64,000 nucleotides of DNA from an uncultured Bacteroides sp. (GCF_963677945.1 NZ_OY782578.1:124001-188000), one strand, 5' to 3'. Numbered from the stretch's first letter, positions 28,676-36,556 are shown. Numbers and translations: made by a program. Notes: a model not told the origin generated them from the sequence alone.

Positions 28676-29256
28676 TTTTCACCTCCTATGTTTAATTGAG
28701 GTTCGGCCTCTGAAATACGTACCGGATAGCAAGCAGAGACAGCCTGTTGTTTATCAAAAGATAGTTCTATGAATTTCTTACCCCATTTTCTTTTTGCTAA
28801 TTCGTCACGGAGTTCATTATATGCACCAGCTAATTCATTTTGCACATCAATATATGCCTGATAGGTGGTATTCCTTCCACATTTCACAGAAATAACATGG
28901 TTTACAGTTACTTGCATATTGCCTAATAAGGGTATTCTTTTCGTTACCTTCTCAGGAAGTCTATTATCACCTTTAGGATTCGTAATAAACGCTTTTGCAA
29001 CTTCCCTTAGTTGACCAATGCCTATTATCTGACTTCCACAGATAAGTTCATCTGTATCTGTCAAAAAAACATTTAAGATATTGCGAGGTTCAATTTTTGC
29101 CGGTTGATATTTTCCTATCGGCGGTGGAAGACGCCTGGCCAATCCCTGATCAACATCCATAGACGTGATTACAATAAAGAAAATAAGCAGCAGAACAACA
29201 ATGTATCCTGTCCAGTCAGCATCCACATCCGGTATTGTTCTCTTAAATCTTCTCAT
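28672..29256 (-). CDS. exbD: ExbD-type biopolymer transport protein, first copy
   Basis: This 194-residue protein has one transmembrane helix (YIVVLLLIFFIVITSMDVD, residues 18-36) after a short basic cytosolic tail, then a periplasmic domain. The RRLPPP sequence after the helix matches the Bacteroidetes ExbD set. It is longer than its downstream partner. The 4TM gene lies 2 bases upstream and the second exbD overlaps by 4 bases, so all are translated from one transcript. Confidence 0.88.
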   Translation of the reverse strand: MRRFKRTIPDVDADWTGYIVVLLLIFFIVITSMDVDQGLARRLPPPIGKYQPAKIEPRNILNVFLTDTDELICGSQIIGIGQLREVAKAFITNPKGDNRLPEKVTKRIPLLGNMQVTVNHVISVKCGRNTTYQAYIDVQNELAGAYNELRDELAKRKWGKKFIELSFDKQQAVSACYPVRISEAEPQLNIGGEK

Positions 29257-29258
29257 TG

Positions 29259-29717
29259 TTATCTAACTTTCCGACCGATATAAAAACCTATTATCAAAAA
29301 CACAGCTGCACCAATCAGTGCAAATGTGGTATAAATAAACATATCTGTCAGTCTAAGCCAGCAGGGAGTATTGTAGGTTCCGTTGTACTCTTGCAGTGGA
29401 AGGGCGTTTGTGCTACCAAAAAGCCAGCAAAGTAACATAAGAAACGCCAAAGTAAAAAAGCCTAAAACAGAACGTATAGCATATTTAGGCGAACGGCGAA
29501 ACCGTTCTATCAGTTTACCTATTACAGCAAGTACGGTTAAAGTAACCGCTGCACCAAACATTCCACAAAGCACAATAAGCAGCAAGTTTGTATAAACCGG
29601 AACTTCTGTTCCTGTCACAGTAGCAACCTTGCCTCCAAAGAAGTAAAGTCCACCGGTAATCAAACAAATGATTAAGAGTAGATAGAAAAAGTATTTAGAA
29701 AACTTAGTCGGTATCAT
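29259..29717 (-). CDS. Four-helix membrane protein of unknown function in the exb operon
   Basis: This 152-residue protein has four predicted transmembrane helices (about residues 7-27, 42-66, 82-102 and 126-147) and basic loops (RFRRSPKY, IGRKVR). I recognise no named domain. It is placed between exbB (15 bases upstream) and exbD (2 bases downstream), so it probably is a structural or assembly partner of the TonB motor. It could also be a spacer gene specific to Bacteroidales. Confidence 0.75.
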   Translation of the reverse strand: MIPTKFSKYFFYLLLIICLITGGLYFFGGKVATVTGTEVPVYTNLLLIVLCGMFGAAVTLTVLAVIGKLIERFRRSPKYAIRSVLGFFTLAFLMLLCWLFGSTNALPLQEYNGTYNTPCWLRLTDMFIYTTFALIGAAVFLIIGFYIGRKVR

Positions 29718-29732
29718 TTTACACTCCTCATT

Positions 29733-30533
29733 TTATTGTCTATACTTCATGTTGTACTTGACCACAAAATCAATTAAAGTATTTGTTGACTCTTCCATTT
29801 CGTGAGTCAAAGATTCTATCTTGGCAAGAATATAGTTATAAAATATCTGCAGAATTACAGCTGCAATAAGACCAAAAATGGTAGTGAGCAGCGCCACTTT
29901 CATACCCCCGGCTATTACCGCAGGAGAAATATTACCTTCAAGCTGAACACTATCGAAAGCCTGAACCATACCAACCACTGTTCCCAAAAATCCTAATGCC
30001 GGCGCAATCTTAACGAACAAAGAAATCCATGAACATCCTTTCTCCAACAATCCCAATTGCACACCTCCACTTGTGGTAACAGCTTTTTCTACAGATTTTG
30101 GTCCTTGCTCTATGCGCATTAATCCATCATAACAAATTGAAGCAACAGGGCCACGGGTATTTCTGCAAATTTCTTTCGCTGCATCTACATTTCCTTTTTC
30201 CAATGCAAGCTCCACATCTTCTAGTAATCTTTCGGTGTTTACTTCAGAAAGATTCAAATAGATAATACGTTCAATGCAAATAGAAAGTCCAATCACCAAA
30301 GAGAATGCAACTAATCCCATATAGAAAGGATTACCTTCCACGAATTTTTCTTTCAGCTTTACGCCCATGCTTTCTTTGGGTACAGCAGATGTGCCATCTT
30401 CGGCAACAGCATTGCCATCAGTTACAGCAGTTTCCCCTTGATTGGCAGACACTCCGTCTTGCGCATAAATGGTTTGTGTTCCGCTAAAGAAAAAGATTCC
30501 TGATAAAGCAAGCGCCATCAATATTCTTTTCAT
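29733..30533 (-). CDS. exbB: ExbB/TolQ-type proton channel protein
   Basis: This 266-residue protein has an N-terminal signal or first hydrophobic segment (ILMALALSGIFFFSG), a variable linker, then the ExbB/MotA domain with three further helices. The conserved ALGFLGTVVGMVQAF motif lies near residue 180. With ExbD it makes the inner-membrane proton channel that powers TonB. The start at 30533 is preferred because the longer reading starts at a TTG (30545). A full promoter precedes it. Confidence 0.9.
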   Translation of the reverse strand: MKRILMALALSGIFFFSGTQTIYAQDGVSANQGETAVTDGNAVAEDGTSAVPKESMGVKLKEKFVEGNPFYMGLVAFSLVIGLSICIERIIYLNLSEVNTERLLEDVELALEKGNVDAAKEICRNTRGPVASICYDGLMRIEQGPKSVEKAVTTSGGVQLGLLEKGCSWISLFVKIAPALGFLGTVVGMVQAFDSVQLEGNISPAVIAGGMKVALLTTIFGLIAAVILQIFYNYILAKIESLTHEMEESTNTLIDFVVKYNMKYRQ

Positions 30534-30571
30534 AATATTGTTCAATTAGTTTTATATCATAACTTAACTTT

Positions 30572-30603
30572 CAAAAATACATTATCTTTTTGGATTATAC
30601 AAA
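30572..30603 (-). promoter_or_regulatory. Promoter of the exbB operon
   Basis: On the minus strand TTTG (30603-30600), 20 bases, then TATTTTTG (30579-30572) match the Bacteroides consensus. The start codon is 38 bases downstream of the -7 box. Confidence 0.65.
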
Positions 30604-30726
30604 GATGACGCCAATTTATTAAGCAGATTTAAGAGGGGAATATATAATACTTAGTCAAGAAACAATGTGTCATTAACATATTCTATTAGTAAAACTAAGA
30701 ATCTAACTGGAATAATTAGAATTAGG

Positions 30727-30814
30727 GTCGGGAGGATAATTTAATAAGGTCTGGAGGCTAAAATATTATGGTCAGGAGTATAAAAGATTAGCCTCGGGAC
30801 CCTGATATTAATAT
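30727..30814. repeat. Tandem 22-bp repeat, GTCnGGAGG type
   Basis: Four consecutive 22-bp units begin at 30727, 30749, 30771 and 30793. Each starts with GTCGGGAGG, GTCTGGAGG, GTCAGGAGT or CTCGGGACC and continues with an A/T-rich half. The units are imperfect. No reading frame is plausible. The sequence is part of a gene-free stretch of about 650 bases between the exbB promoter and the tRNA-Ser gene. Confidence 0.7.
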
Positions 30815-30826
30815 TTCAGGAATACT

Positions 30827-31037
30827 TTGTTAATAACCGGTGAATAACTTGTTAATAGCTGGTGAACAACCTGTTAAAACATCGTGGATAAGCTGTTTAC
30901 AAAATGTGAATAACCTGTTAACAGAACGTGAATAATTTGCAATTCTTATGTGAATAACTTGTGAATTACCTGTTGAAAGATTGTTGATAACCGGTGAATA
31001 GGCTGTTGATAAAGCTATTTTCAATCTGTGAATAATG
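30827..31037. repeat. Phased 22-bp repeat array with DnaA-box-like TGTGAATAA core
   Basis: The array is built of 22-bp units, each with a CTGTTAATA-like half and a GGTGAATAA or TGTGAATAA half, plus some 11-bp half units. The GTGAATAA-type core starts at 30839, 30861, 30883, 30905, 30927 and 30949, exactly 22 bp apart, and again at 30993. Exact TGTGAATAA (reverse TTATTCACA, which fits the DnaA-box consensus TTATNCACA) occurs at 30905, 30949 and 31027. No gene is present. Confidence 0.75.
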
Positions 31038-31080
31038 AGCAAATCAGCATTTATAATTTGCTGTTATCAGCAAAATTTTA

Positions 31081-31192
31081 GTAGCAGATGGTAGACAATA
31101 GTAGCAGATAGATTGTTTAAAAAGTTTATCTGCCACTAATTTAATTATTTAGTTTTCAATGAATTAAATTCAATTTGGTAGCAGGTAGCAGA
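31081..31192. repeat. GTAGCAGAT repeat cluster
   Basis: GTAGCAGAT occurs at 31081, 31101 and 31185, with related GTAGACAAT at 31091 and GGTAGCAG at 31177, and an inverted copy (ATCTGCCAC) at 31128. The first three copies are 10 bp apart. The direct and inverted copies at 31100-31110 and 31127-31137 could form an imperfect hairpin. Confidence 0.5.
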
Positions 31193-31210
31193 TCTTTTTA
31201 AAAAAGAGCA

Positions 31211-31246
31211 TAAAAAAGACAGCCTCTTTATCCTGAAACTGTCTTT
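31211..31246 (-). terminator. Terminator after tRNA-Ser
   Basis: AAAGACAG and CTGTCTTT (31215-31222 and 31239-31246) form an 8-bp stem. Read on the minus strand it ends in a run of T, six bases beyond the tRNA 3' end. Confidence 0.7.
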
Positions 31247-31251
31247 CTATG

Positions 31252-31339
31252 CGGAGAGAGCGAGATTCGAACTCGCGAAACCCTTTAGAGGTTTACACGC
31301 TTTCCAGGCGTGCCTCTTCAACCACTCGAGCATCTCTCC
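31252..31339 (-). tRNA. tRNA-Ser (anticodon GGA)
   Basis: An 88-base type II tRNA with acceptor arm GGAGAGA/TCTCTCC and discriminator G, D-arm with AGTGGTTGAAGAGGC, anticodon stem CACGC/GCGTG with loop CTGGAAA (anticodon GGA at 31305-31303), a long variable arm and T-arm GTTCGAATC. The long variable arm and discriminator G identify serine. CCA is not encoded. A -7 promoter box lies upstream and a terminator downstream. Confidence 0.97.
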
Positions 31340-31358
31340 TTTTGCGTGATTGCGGATA

Positions 31359-31366
31359 CAAAGATA
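31359..31366 (-). promoter_or_regulatory. Promoter -7 box for tRNA-Ser
   Basis: TATCTTTG on the minus strand matches TAnnTTTG, 20 bases upstream of the mature tRNA 5' end. Confidence 0.5.
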
Positions 31367-31408
31367 AGTTATTTTTTGTTTTTCTACCTAATTCGGGCCG
31401 AAAAGTTT

Positions 31409-32179
31409 CTAACTAAATATCTTTAAAGCATTCATTGTTGTTGTTTCGGCAACATTTTCAGGTGAACATTGGTAAATTGCGGCCAATTCCAGGAGAGTAT
31501 CTTTCACATTGGCACTTTCATTTCTTTTTCCACGATTAGGAGCCGGAGTGAGATAGGGGGAATCTGTTTCCAAAACTATTCTCTCTAAAGGAACATTTTT
31601 CAAAGTTTCGGGAAGTGTTGATTTCTTAAAAGTCACCACTCCGTTAATACCCAGATAAAAACCATCGAACTGCAAAAGCCGTTCGGCTTCTTCCACCGTT
31701 CCTGTGAAGCTATGAAATATTCCTTTCAGATTTTTATGTTCGTTTCGCTTAATAACCTGATAAACTTCTTCGAAAGAGTCGCGGCTGTGAATAACTAAGG
31801 GTAACCGGTATTCGGCCGACCATTGAATCTGTGTTTCGAACGCTTCGAACTGTTCGTTAATAAAGGTTCTGTCCCAATATAAATCCATCCCCACCTCTCC
31901 TATTGCAACAAAAGGATGAGATTGGTCAAGCATTTCTTTCATAGCCTTCAGCTCTTCTCTGAAATCGGCATTAACAGACGTTGGATGAAGGCCAATCATC
32001 GGAAAACAATAATCGGGATATTGTGCAACCGTATCCAATAACGGTTTAATAGTTGAGCAATCTATATTGGGCATATAAATGCGGCTTACGCCGGCTGCTT
32101 TGGCTCGTTGCATAACAAGCGGGAGATCTTCGGCAAATTCTTCTAAAAAAAGATGCGAATGTGTATCTATAAAATTCAT
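31409..32179 (-). CDS. tatD: TatD family metal-dependent hydrolase
   Basis: This 256-residue TIM-barrel metallohydrolase begins with the metal motif DTHSHLF (residues 5-11). Further conserved sites are IGEVGMDLYW (about residue 93), the VIHSRDSFEEV region (about 128), GIFHSFTG (about 153) and ETDSPYLTP near residue 204. TatD proteins are deoxyribonucleases or related phosphoesterases, proposed in DNA repair and quality control. It is the last gene of tonB-prenyl synthase-unknown-tatD, 8 bases after its neighbour. Confidence 0.93.
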   Translation of the reverse strand: MNFIDTHSHLFLEEFAEDLPLVMQRAKAAGVSRIYMPNIDCSTIKPLLDTVAQYPDYCFPMIGLHPTSVNADFREELKAMKEMLDQSHPFVAIGEVGMDLYWDRTFINEQFEAFETQIQWSAEYRLPLVIHSRDSFEEVYQVIKRNEHKNLKGIFHSFTGTVEEAERLLQFDGFYLGINGVVTFKKSTLPETLKNVPLERIVLETDSPYLTPAPNRGKRNESANVKDTLLELAAIYQCSPENVAETTTMNALKIFS

Positions 32180-32187
32180 TTAAACTT

Positions 32188-32889
32188 TTATTGAGGCTTC
32201 TTTTCGCCTGTTCGATAATAATAAATCACGCCGTATTTACGGCATGTATCTAAACGTTCTGTTCCGTATAAGTTCTCAAAATATTTTTCAACCTGATTCC
32301 AGATATCCAATATAATCTCATCTGCCTTACTACGTAGAGAGGACAACAGCTCAAGGCTTCTGGAAGTCTGCCACTGCAGATTCTTCTGTTGTTCATAACC
32401 GTCTTTGAAGATTTCATAATGCACACAAACCTTAGCAATAGTAGGATTATAAATGGGAGAACCTCCACGACGAGTTCTTTCTTTTTCTCCTTTAATAATC
32501 TTATCTCCCCATTCTATTACAGCAGAATCGTTAGTCAAATCGGGAACAGAATAATTATCAGGTTCCAATCCATAAAGTTTTTTAAGCTCCGGTTTTATTT
32601 CAGAACGAATTACAGCAAGATTCAACACTTGTATAAAGTGAGAAATATAAAGTCGGGCTATTTTAGTACTCGACTGAAACTTCCTGCTGGAAGTAACCTG
32701 ATTATTATAACATTGTTTATAATAATCGTGCGCCTGTTCAAAACGCATCAGAAAATTATCTGCCTCAAAGAATGTTTTGGTAGAAATAATCTGATCATTA
32801 TAAGAACTAAAAGACTGTCCGTTTTCAACAGCGTTCTTTAATGCTTTAATTCGTGCTTGGTCTGTGTTTGGTAATCTTCTGTAAGGCAT
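32188..32889 (-). CDS. Conserved hypothetical protein between prenyl synthase and tatD
   Basis: This 233-residue soluble protein has no signal peptide or membrane segment and I recognise no domain. It is charged and probably mostly helical (for example FFEADNFLMRFEQAHDYYKQ, residues 39-58, and SLELLSSLRSKADEIILDIW near 185-204). A basic RRGGSPIYNPT block lies near residue 142. It sits 24 bases after the prenyl synthase gene and 8 bases before tatD, so it is co-transcribed with both. An antisense open frame at 32389-32841 is a shadow. Confidence 0.75.
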   Translation of the reverse strand: MPYRRLPNTDQARIKALKNAVENGQSFSSYNDQIISTKTFFEADNFLMRFEQAHDYYKQCYNNQVTSSRKFQSSTKIARLYISHFIQVLNLAVIRSEIKPELKKLYGLEPDNYSVPDLTNDSAVIEWGDKIIKGEKERTRRGGSPIYNPTIAKVCVHYEIFKDGYEQQKNLQWQTSRSLELLSSLRSKADEIILDIWNQVEKYFENLYGTERLDTCRKYGVIYYYRTGEKKPQ

Positions 32890-32913
32890 AGTATGAGAAT
32901 AAATAGGTTCTGT

Positions 32914-33888
32914 TTACATTTCTCTATACATTAAATGTTCGGCCACAGTTTTTAGTTCCTTTTTTTTCTCGTCTGTTACATTAACACGAGCAAGGCTTTC
33001 TACTCCTTTGGCATAATATTCTTTCATTTTATTCTCACACAAAAGCTTTACCCCTATTTGGTTATACAATGCAGTTACGGCTTCTATTTTCTCTTTCGGT
33101 TCATAACTATCTTTATCTAACCAACTTTGCAAGGCAACTGTCTGATCTTTATCAGCTCCTTCTAATGCCTTTATCAGCATATATGTCTTTTTGTTACAAA
33201 GAATATCTCCACCTATATTTTTTCCGAAAACTTTCGGATCGCCATAAACATCCAGCAAGTCATCCTTGAGCTGGAATGCAATTCCTATATTTACACCAAA
33301 ATCACAAAGATTCTGCGCGTCTTCTGCTGATGCTCCAGCAAGTTGGCCTCCCATTTTAAGAGCAGCAGCAAGCAATACAGAAGTTTTTAAGCGAATCATT
33401 TCAATATATTCTTCTTCTCTTACATCATTTCTGTGCTCGAAGTCCATATCATATTGCTGACCTTCACATACTTCAAGTGCGGCTTGTGTAAAAGTATCCA
33501 ATACATTCTTCAGATAATCAGATGAGCAATCTGAGACATAGCGATATGCCAACACCAACATTGTATCACCCGAAAGGATTGCTGTATTATCATCCCACAC
33601 CTTATGCACAGTTGGCCTATTTCTTCGCATATCTGCTTTGTCCATCAAATCATCGTGAAGCAAAGTGAAATTGTGATAGATTTCCAGACCAACGGCCGGC
33701 GATAATATTTCTGCAACATTGTCCTTGTACATGTTATAAGCCATCAACATTAAAACCGGACGAATACGCTTACCTCCTAAAGAGAGTACATATTCCACCG
33801 GATCATAAAGGCTTTTAGGAGCATGTGTATATGATAATTCTGAAATATATTGATTAATTAAACTAAGTGCTGTTGTTTGTGTATACAT
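32914..33888 (-). CDS. Polyprenyl (trans-isoprenyl) diphosphate synthase
   Basis: This 324-residue enzyme condenses isopentenyl diphosphate with an allylic diphosphate to make a polyprenyl chain, probably the menaquinone side chain. GGKRIRPVLMLMAYN lies near residue 33. The first Asp-rich motif is HDDLMDKADMRR (about residue 78) and the second is FQLKDDLLDVYGD (about 210). The chain length cannot be set by eye, so farnesyl or octaprenyl synthase are both possible. It follows tonB by 35 bases and precedes the unknown gene by 24. Confidence 0.9.
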   Translation of the reverse strand: MYTQTTALSLINQYISELSYTHAPKSLYDPVEYVLSLGGKRIRPVLMLMAYNMYKDNVAEILSPAVGLEIYHNFTLLHDDLMDKADMRRNRPTVHKVWDDNTAILSGDTMLVLAYRYVSDCSSDYLKNVLDTFTQAALEVCEGQQYDMDFEHRNDVREEEYIEMIRLKTSVLLAAALKMGGQLAGASAEDAQNLCDFGVNIGIAFQLKDDLLDVYGDPKVFGKNIGGDILCNKKTYMLIKALEGADKDQTVALQSWLDKDSYEPKEKIEAVTALYNQIGVKLLCENKMKEYYAKGVESLARVNVTDEKKKELKTVAEHLMYREM

Positions 33889-33923
33889 TATTTTTTTCAG
33901 ATTAAGGATGTAATATCCTATTA

Positions 33924-34613
33924 TTATTTCAGTTTAAAGGTGACAGGAACAGCATAGGTTGCCCGTACAGTTCTTCCTCCTTGCATTCCGGGCCGCCATC
34001 GTGGCATAGATGAAACAACACGGATCGCTTCTCTGTCTAACAGAGAATTAACGCTACGCAAAACAACCGGATTTGTAACCATACCGTCTCTATTGACAAC
34101 AAATTGAACTATTACCCGTCCCTGAATTCCACTTTCCTGTGCAGCAGCCGGATAATGAACATTCCGTCTTAAGAAATCAAGCAATGCAGCTTGCCCACCT
34201 GGAAACTCCGGCTGATATTCTGTAAATTGAATAGATTCTTCACTTTCAAGTTCATCAGACTGTTGCTGTGTAAACTGAACAGAGTAGTGACTTGATATAA
34301 TGACCGTACGCGGTTCTTCTGTATAAGAATTATCCATTTCTTCAACTTGCTGAGCATAATTATCCGTTGAAGGCAAAGGTAAATTCGCCTTTTCTATTTT
34401 AGATTGCAAAGACACGTGCTTTTCTTCCTGCACTGTTATAGGAACAATCTCTTCTTCTACAGCTACAGCTGTAATTTTATCATCAGTTATAATTTTGGGA
34501 ATTCTCATCTGAAAAGCTCCCAAAAGAAGAATTAATGCAATAGCAAGACCTATAAGGAAGCCTATCGGTTTCTTCCTTTCTAAATCTAATTTAGGCATTT
34601 TCTTCACTTCCAT
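33924..34613 (-). CDS. tonB: TonB energy-transducer protein
   Basis: This 229-residue protein has one N-terminal transmembrane helix (PIGFLIGLAIALILLLGAF, residues about 16-34), a Glu-rich linker and a C-terminal TonB domain with GIQGRVIVQFVVNRDG (about residues 165-180) and YAVPVTFKL at the end. The PEFPGGQAALLDFL segment before the domain is typical of Bacteroidetes TonB proteins. It transfers energy from ExbB/ExbD to outer-membrane receptors. The exbBD operon lies 3.4 kb away on the same strand and is not contiguous. Confidence 0.92.
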   Translation of the reverse strand: MEVKKMPKLDLERKKPIGFLIGLAIALILLLGAFQMRIPKIITDDKITAVAVEEEIVPITVQEEKHVSLQSKIEKANLPLPSTDNYAQQVEEMDNSYTEEPRTVIISSHYSVQFTQQQSDELESEESIQFTEYQPEFPGGQAALLDFLRRNVHYPAAAQESGIQGRVIVQFVVNRDGMVTNPVVLRSVNSLLDREAIRVVSSMPRWRPGMQGGRTVRATYAVPVTFKLK

Positions 34614-34648
34614 ACAAATATCTCCTGTTTTAAATACTCCCAGTTTGG

Positions 34649-34656
34649 CAAAAATA
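34649..34656 (-). promoter_or_regulatory. Promoter -7 box of the tonB operon
   Basis: TATTTTTG on the minus strand matches TAnnTTTG, 35 bases before the tonB start. Confidence 0.45.
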
Positions 34657-34838
34657 GCATTATTTTTTAAGATTTATCTTTCTATATATAGACTTTTTCC
34701 TAATGCTGTATTCCTTTTTTGTTTTTTTTAATCCTTATAGCACCCTAAAACATTTGTTTTCACGTTATTAAAAAATAAAACGAAACAGGCTGTCCGAATA
34801 TTCACGAGAATTTAACTTACTGGTTCTTAAAAATGATG

Positions 34839-34846
34839 TATATTTG
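34839..34846 (+). promoter_or_regulatory. Promoter -7 box of porQ-cmk-ispH
   Basis: TATATTTG matches TAnnTTTG, 20 bases before the porQ ATG at 34867. Confidence 0.5.
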
Positions 34847-34866
34847 GCAGCAATTTATAACAATTG

Positions 34867-35844
34867 ATGAAACATCGCCTTCTTATTATACTGCTGATAT
34901 TTTCGTCTTTAGCTGTAAAGGCTCAAAGCGGAGGAAGTGTATTTAAATTTTTGGAATTGCCATTTTCTTCGCATGCATCTGCATTGGGAGGTGATAATAT
35001 TTCCATTATTGAAGATGATATTACAATGGCAATTCACAACCCTGCGTTATTATCTTGTGTCACTGATAAAACTCTTAATCTAAACTACATGAATTACATT
35101 GATGGAGTTGGAGTTGGAAGTGCTGCGTTTTCAAGGACATTGGGCGAACGGTCAACCTGGGCAGTTGCGGCTCAATATGTAAACTACGGAAACTTTAAAG
35201 AAACAACTGATGAAGATGTTGAACTAGGAACCTTCCCGGCTAAAGATATGGCTTTTACCGGAATATATTCTTATGATCTAACAGACTATTGGAGCGGTGG
35301 TGTTTCTACAAAAATGATTTATTCCACTTATGAAAAATATTCATCCTTTGCCATAGGTGTAGACTTAGGATTAAACTATTACAACGAGTATTCTGGCTAC
35401 TCGGCTTCTATTCTTGCTAGGAATTTAGGTGGACAAATAAAAGCTTTTGATGAAGTACACGAAAATTTACCCGTAGATTTATTGGTAGGAATCAGTAAAA
35501 AGCTTTCTCATGCTCCTTTTCGCATATCTGTTACAATGCATAACCTTACAGACTGGAGATCTTCTTCTAATTCCTCAAACAGTGAAGTGAAGGACAAGTT
35601 TAGTAAAACCTTCCTAAACCATTTTATTTTTGGACTTGATTTTCTTCCCACCCAAACAACCTATGTTTCCTGGGGATATAACTGTAAACGGGCCAGTGAT
35701 ATGAAAGTTAATGGTTCCAGTGGATGGTCGGGCATGGCTTTGGGAGCAGGCATACAAATTAAAAAACTAAAAATAGGAGCGTCATATGCAAAATATCATA
35801 CATCAAGTTCTTCTCTTTTATTTAATTTTGCAATGACATTATAA
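34867..35844 (+). CDS. porQ: PorQ-like outer-membrane beta-barrel protein
   Basis: This 325-residue protein has a signal peptide ending AVKAQ and repeated beta strands typical of the PorQ/PorV family. The conserved start FLELPFSSHASALGGDNIS (about residues 25-45) and the motif IHNPALLS are its hallmarks. In type IX secretion, PorQ takes part in cargo attachment. In non-secreting Bacteroides, the gene is retained next to cmk and ispH with an unclear job. The ATG at 34867 is preferred over the adjacent TTG at 34864. It is followed by cmk after 15 bases. Confidence 0.83.
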   Translation: MKHRLLIILLIFSSLAVKAQSGGSVFKFLELPFSSHASALGGDNISIIEDDITMAIHNPALLSCVTDKTLNLNYMNYIDGVGVGSAAFSRTLGERSTWAVAAQYVNYGNFKETTDEDVELGTFPAKDMAFTGIYSYDLTDYWSGGVSTKMIYSTYEKYSSFAIGVDLGLNYYNEYSGYSASILARNLGGQIKAFDEVHENLPVDLLVGISKKLSHAPFRISVTMHNLTDWRSSSNSSNSEVKDKFSKTFLNHFIFGLDFLPTQTTYVSWGYNCKRASDMKVNGSSGWSGMALGAGIQIKKLKIGASYAKYHTSSSSLLFNFAMTL

Positions 35845-35859
35845 AACATAGAAATACAA

Positions 35860-36552
35860 ATGAAAAAAATTACAATAGCAATTGATGGTTTCTCTTCTTG
35901 TGGAAAAAGCACAATGGCAAAAGACTTGGCCAAAGAAATTGGTTATATCTATATTGACAGCGGTGCTATGTATCGTGCAGTCACTCTTTATTGCATTAAA
36001 AATGGATTGTTTTCAGGTGATGAAATAAACATTCAGGAGCTGGAACGCCGTATTAAAGATATTCATATCACATTTAAACTTGATGAAAAAACACAGCTTC
36101 CCAGAACTTACCTGAACGGAGAAGATGTAGAAGATGCAATCCGCACAATGGAAGTTTCTTCAAAAGTGAGTCCGGTAAGTGCTATTGGTTTTGTGCGTTC
36201 GGCATTGGTATCATTGCAGCAGGAAATGGGGAAAGAAAAAGGTATTGTGATGGATGGGCGTGATATAGGAACAACTGTATTTCCTGAAGCTGAATTAAAA
36301 ATATATGTTACAGCTTCACCAGATATACGCGCACTTCGCCGTTATGATGAACTCAAGGCCAAAGGACAGGAAGTTAAATTCGAAGAGATTCTGCAAAACG
36401 TAAAGGAAAGAGATTATATTGACCAAAACAGAAAAGTTAGTCCTCTGAAAAGAGCCAAAGATGCACTCTTACTGGATAATAGTCTTCTGACTATTGAAGA
36501 ACAGAAAGAATGGTTACTAAAGCAATTCGAAAAAGCAACTCTACAAAATTAA
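35860..36552 (+). CDS. cmk: Cytidylate kinase
   Basis: This 230-residue enzyme phosphorylates CMP and dCMP with ATP. The P-loop [15 protein letters not shown] starts at residue 8, [12 protein letters not shown] lies near residue 33, and [17 protein letters not shown] near 129. It is 4 bases before ispH and 15 after porQ, so one operon. A second, different kinase-like gene lies at 8554. Confidence 0.95.
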   Translation: MKKITIAIDGFSSCGKSTMAKDLAKEIGYIYIDSGAMYRAVTLYCIKNGLFSGDEINIQELERRIKDIHITFKLDEKTQLPRTYLNGEDVEDAIRTMEVSSKVSPVSAIGFVRSALVSLQQEMGKEKGIVMDGRDIGTTVFPEAELKIYVTASPDIRALRRYDELKAKGQEVKFEEILQNVKERDYIDQNRKVSPLKRAKDALLLDNSLLTIEEQKEWLLKQFEKATLQN

Positions 36553-36556
36553 TAAT

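Noticed and set aside
30727-31037. The 22-bp arrays as a CRISPR array
   Set aside because: Units are contiguous and degenerate, without unique spacers of constant length. No cas gene is in the window.
30827-31037. The array as binding sites for the LytTR regulators
   Set aside because: The 22-bp spacing is right for LytTR direct repeats, but the base before GTT is T, not A or C, in most units. I kept it only as an alternative.
30830-31042. A 70-residue open frame on the minus strand within the 22-bp array
   Set aside because: The frame is open only because the array repeats A/T-rich 11- and 22-bp units. The translation is repetitive and lacks a start context or domain.
32389-32841. A 150-residue open frame antisense to the unknown gene at 32188
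   Set aside because: It lies fully opposite a better-supported gene in a tight operon; its composition looks like a shadow.
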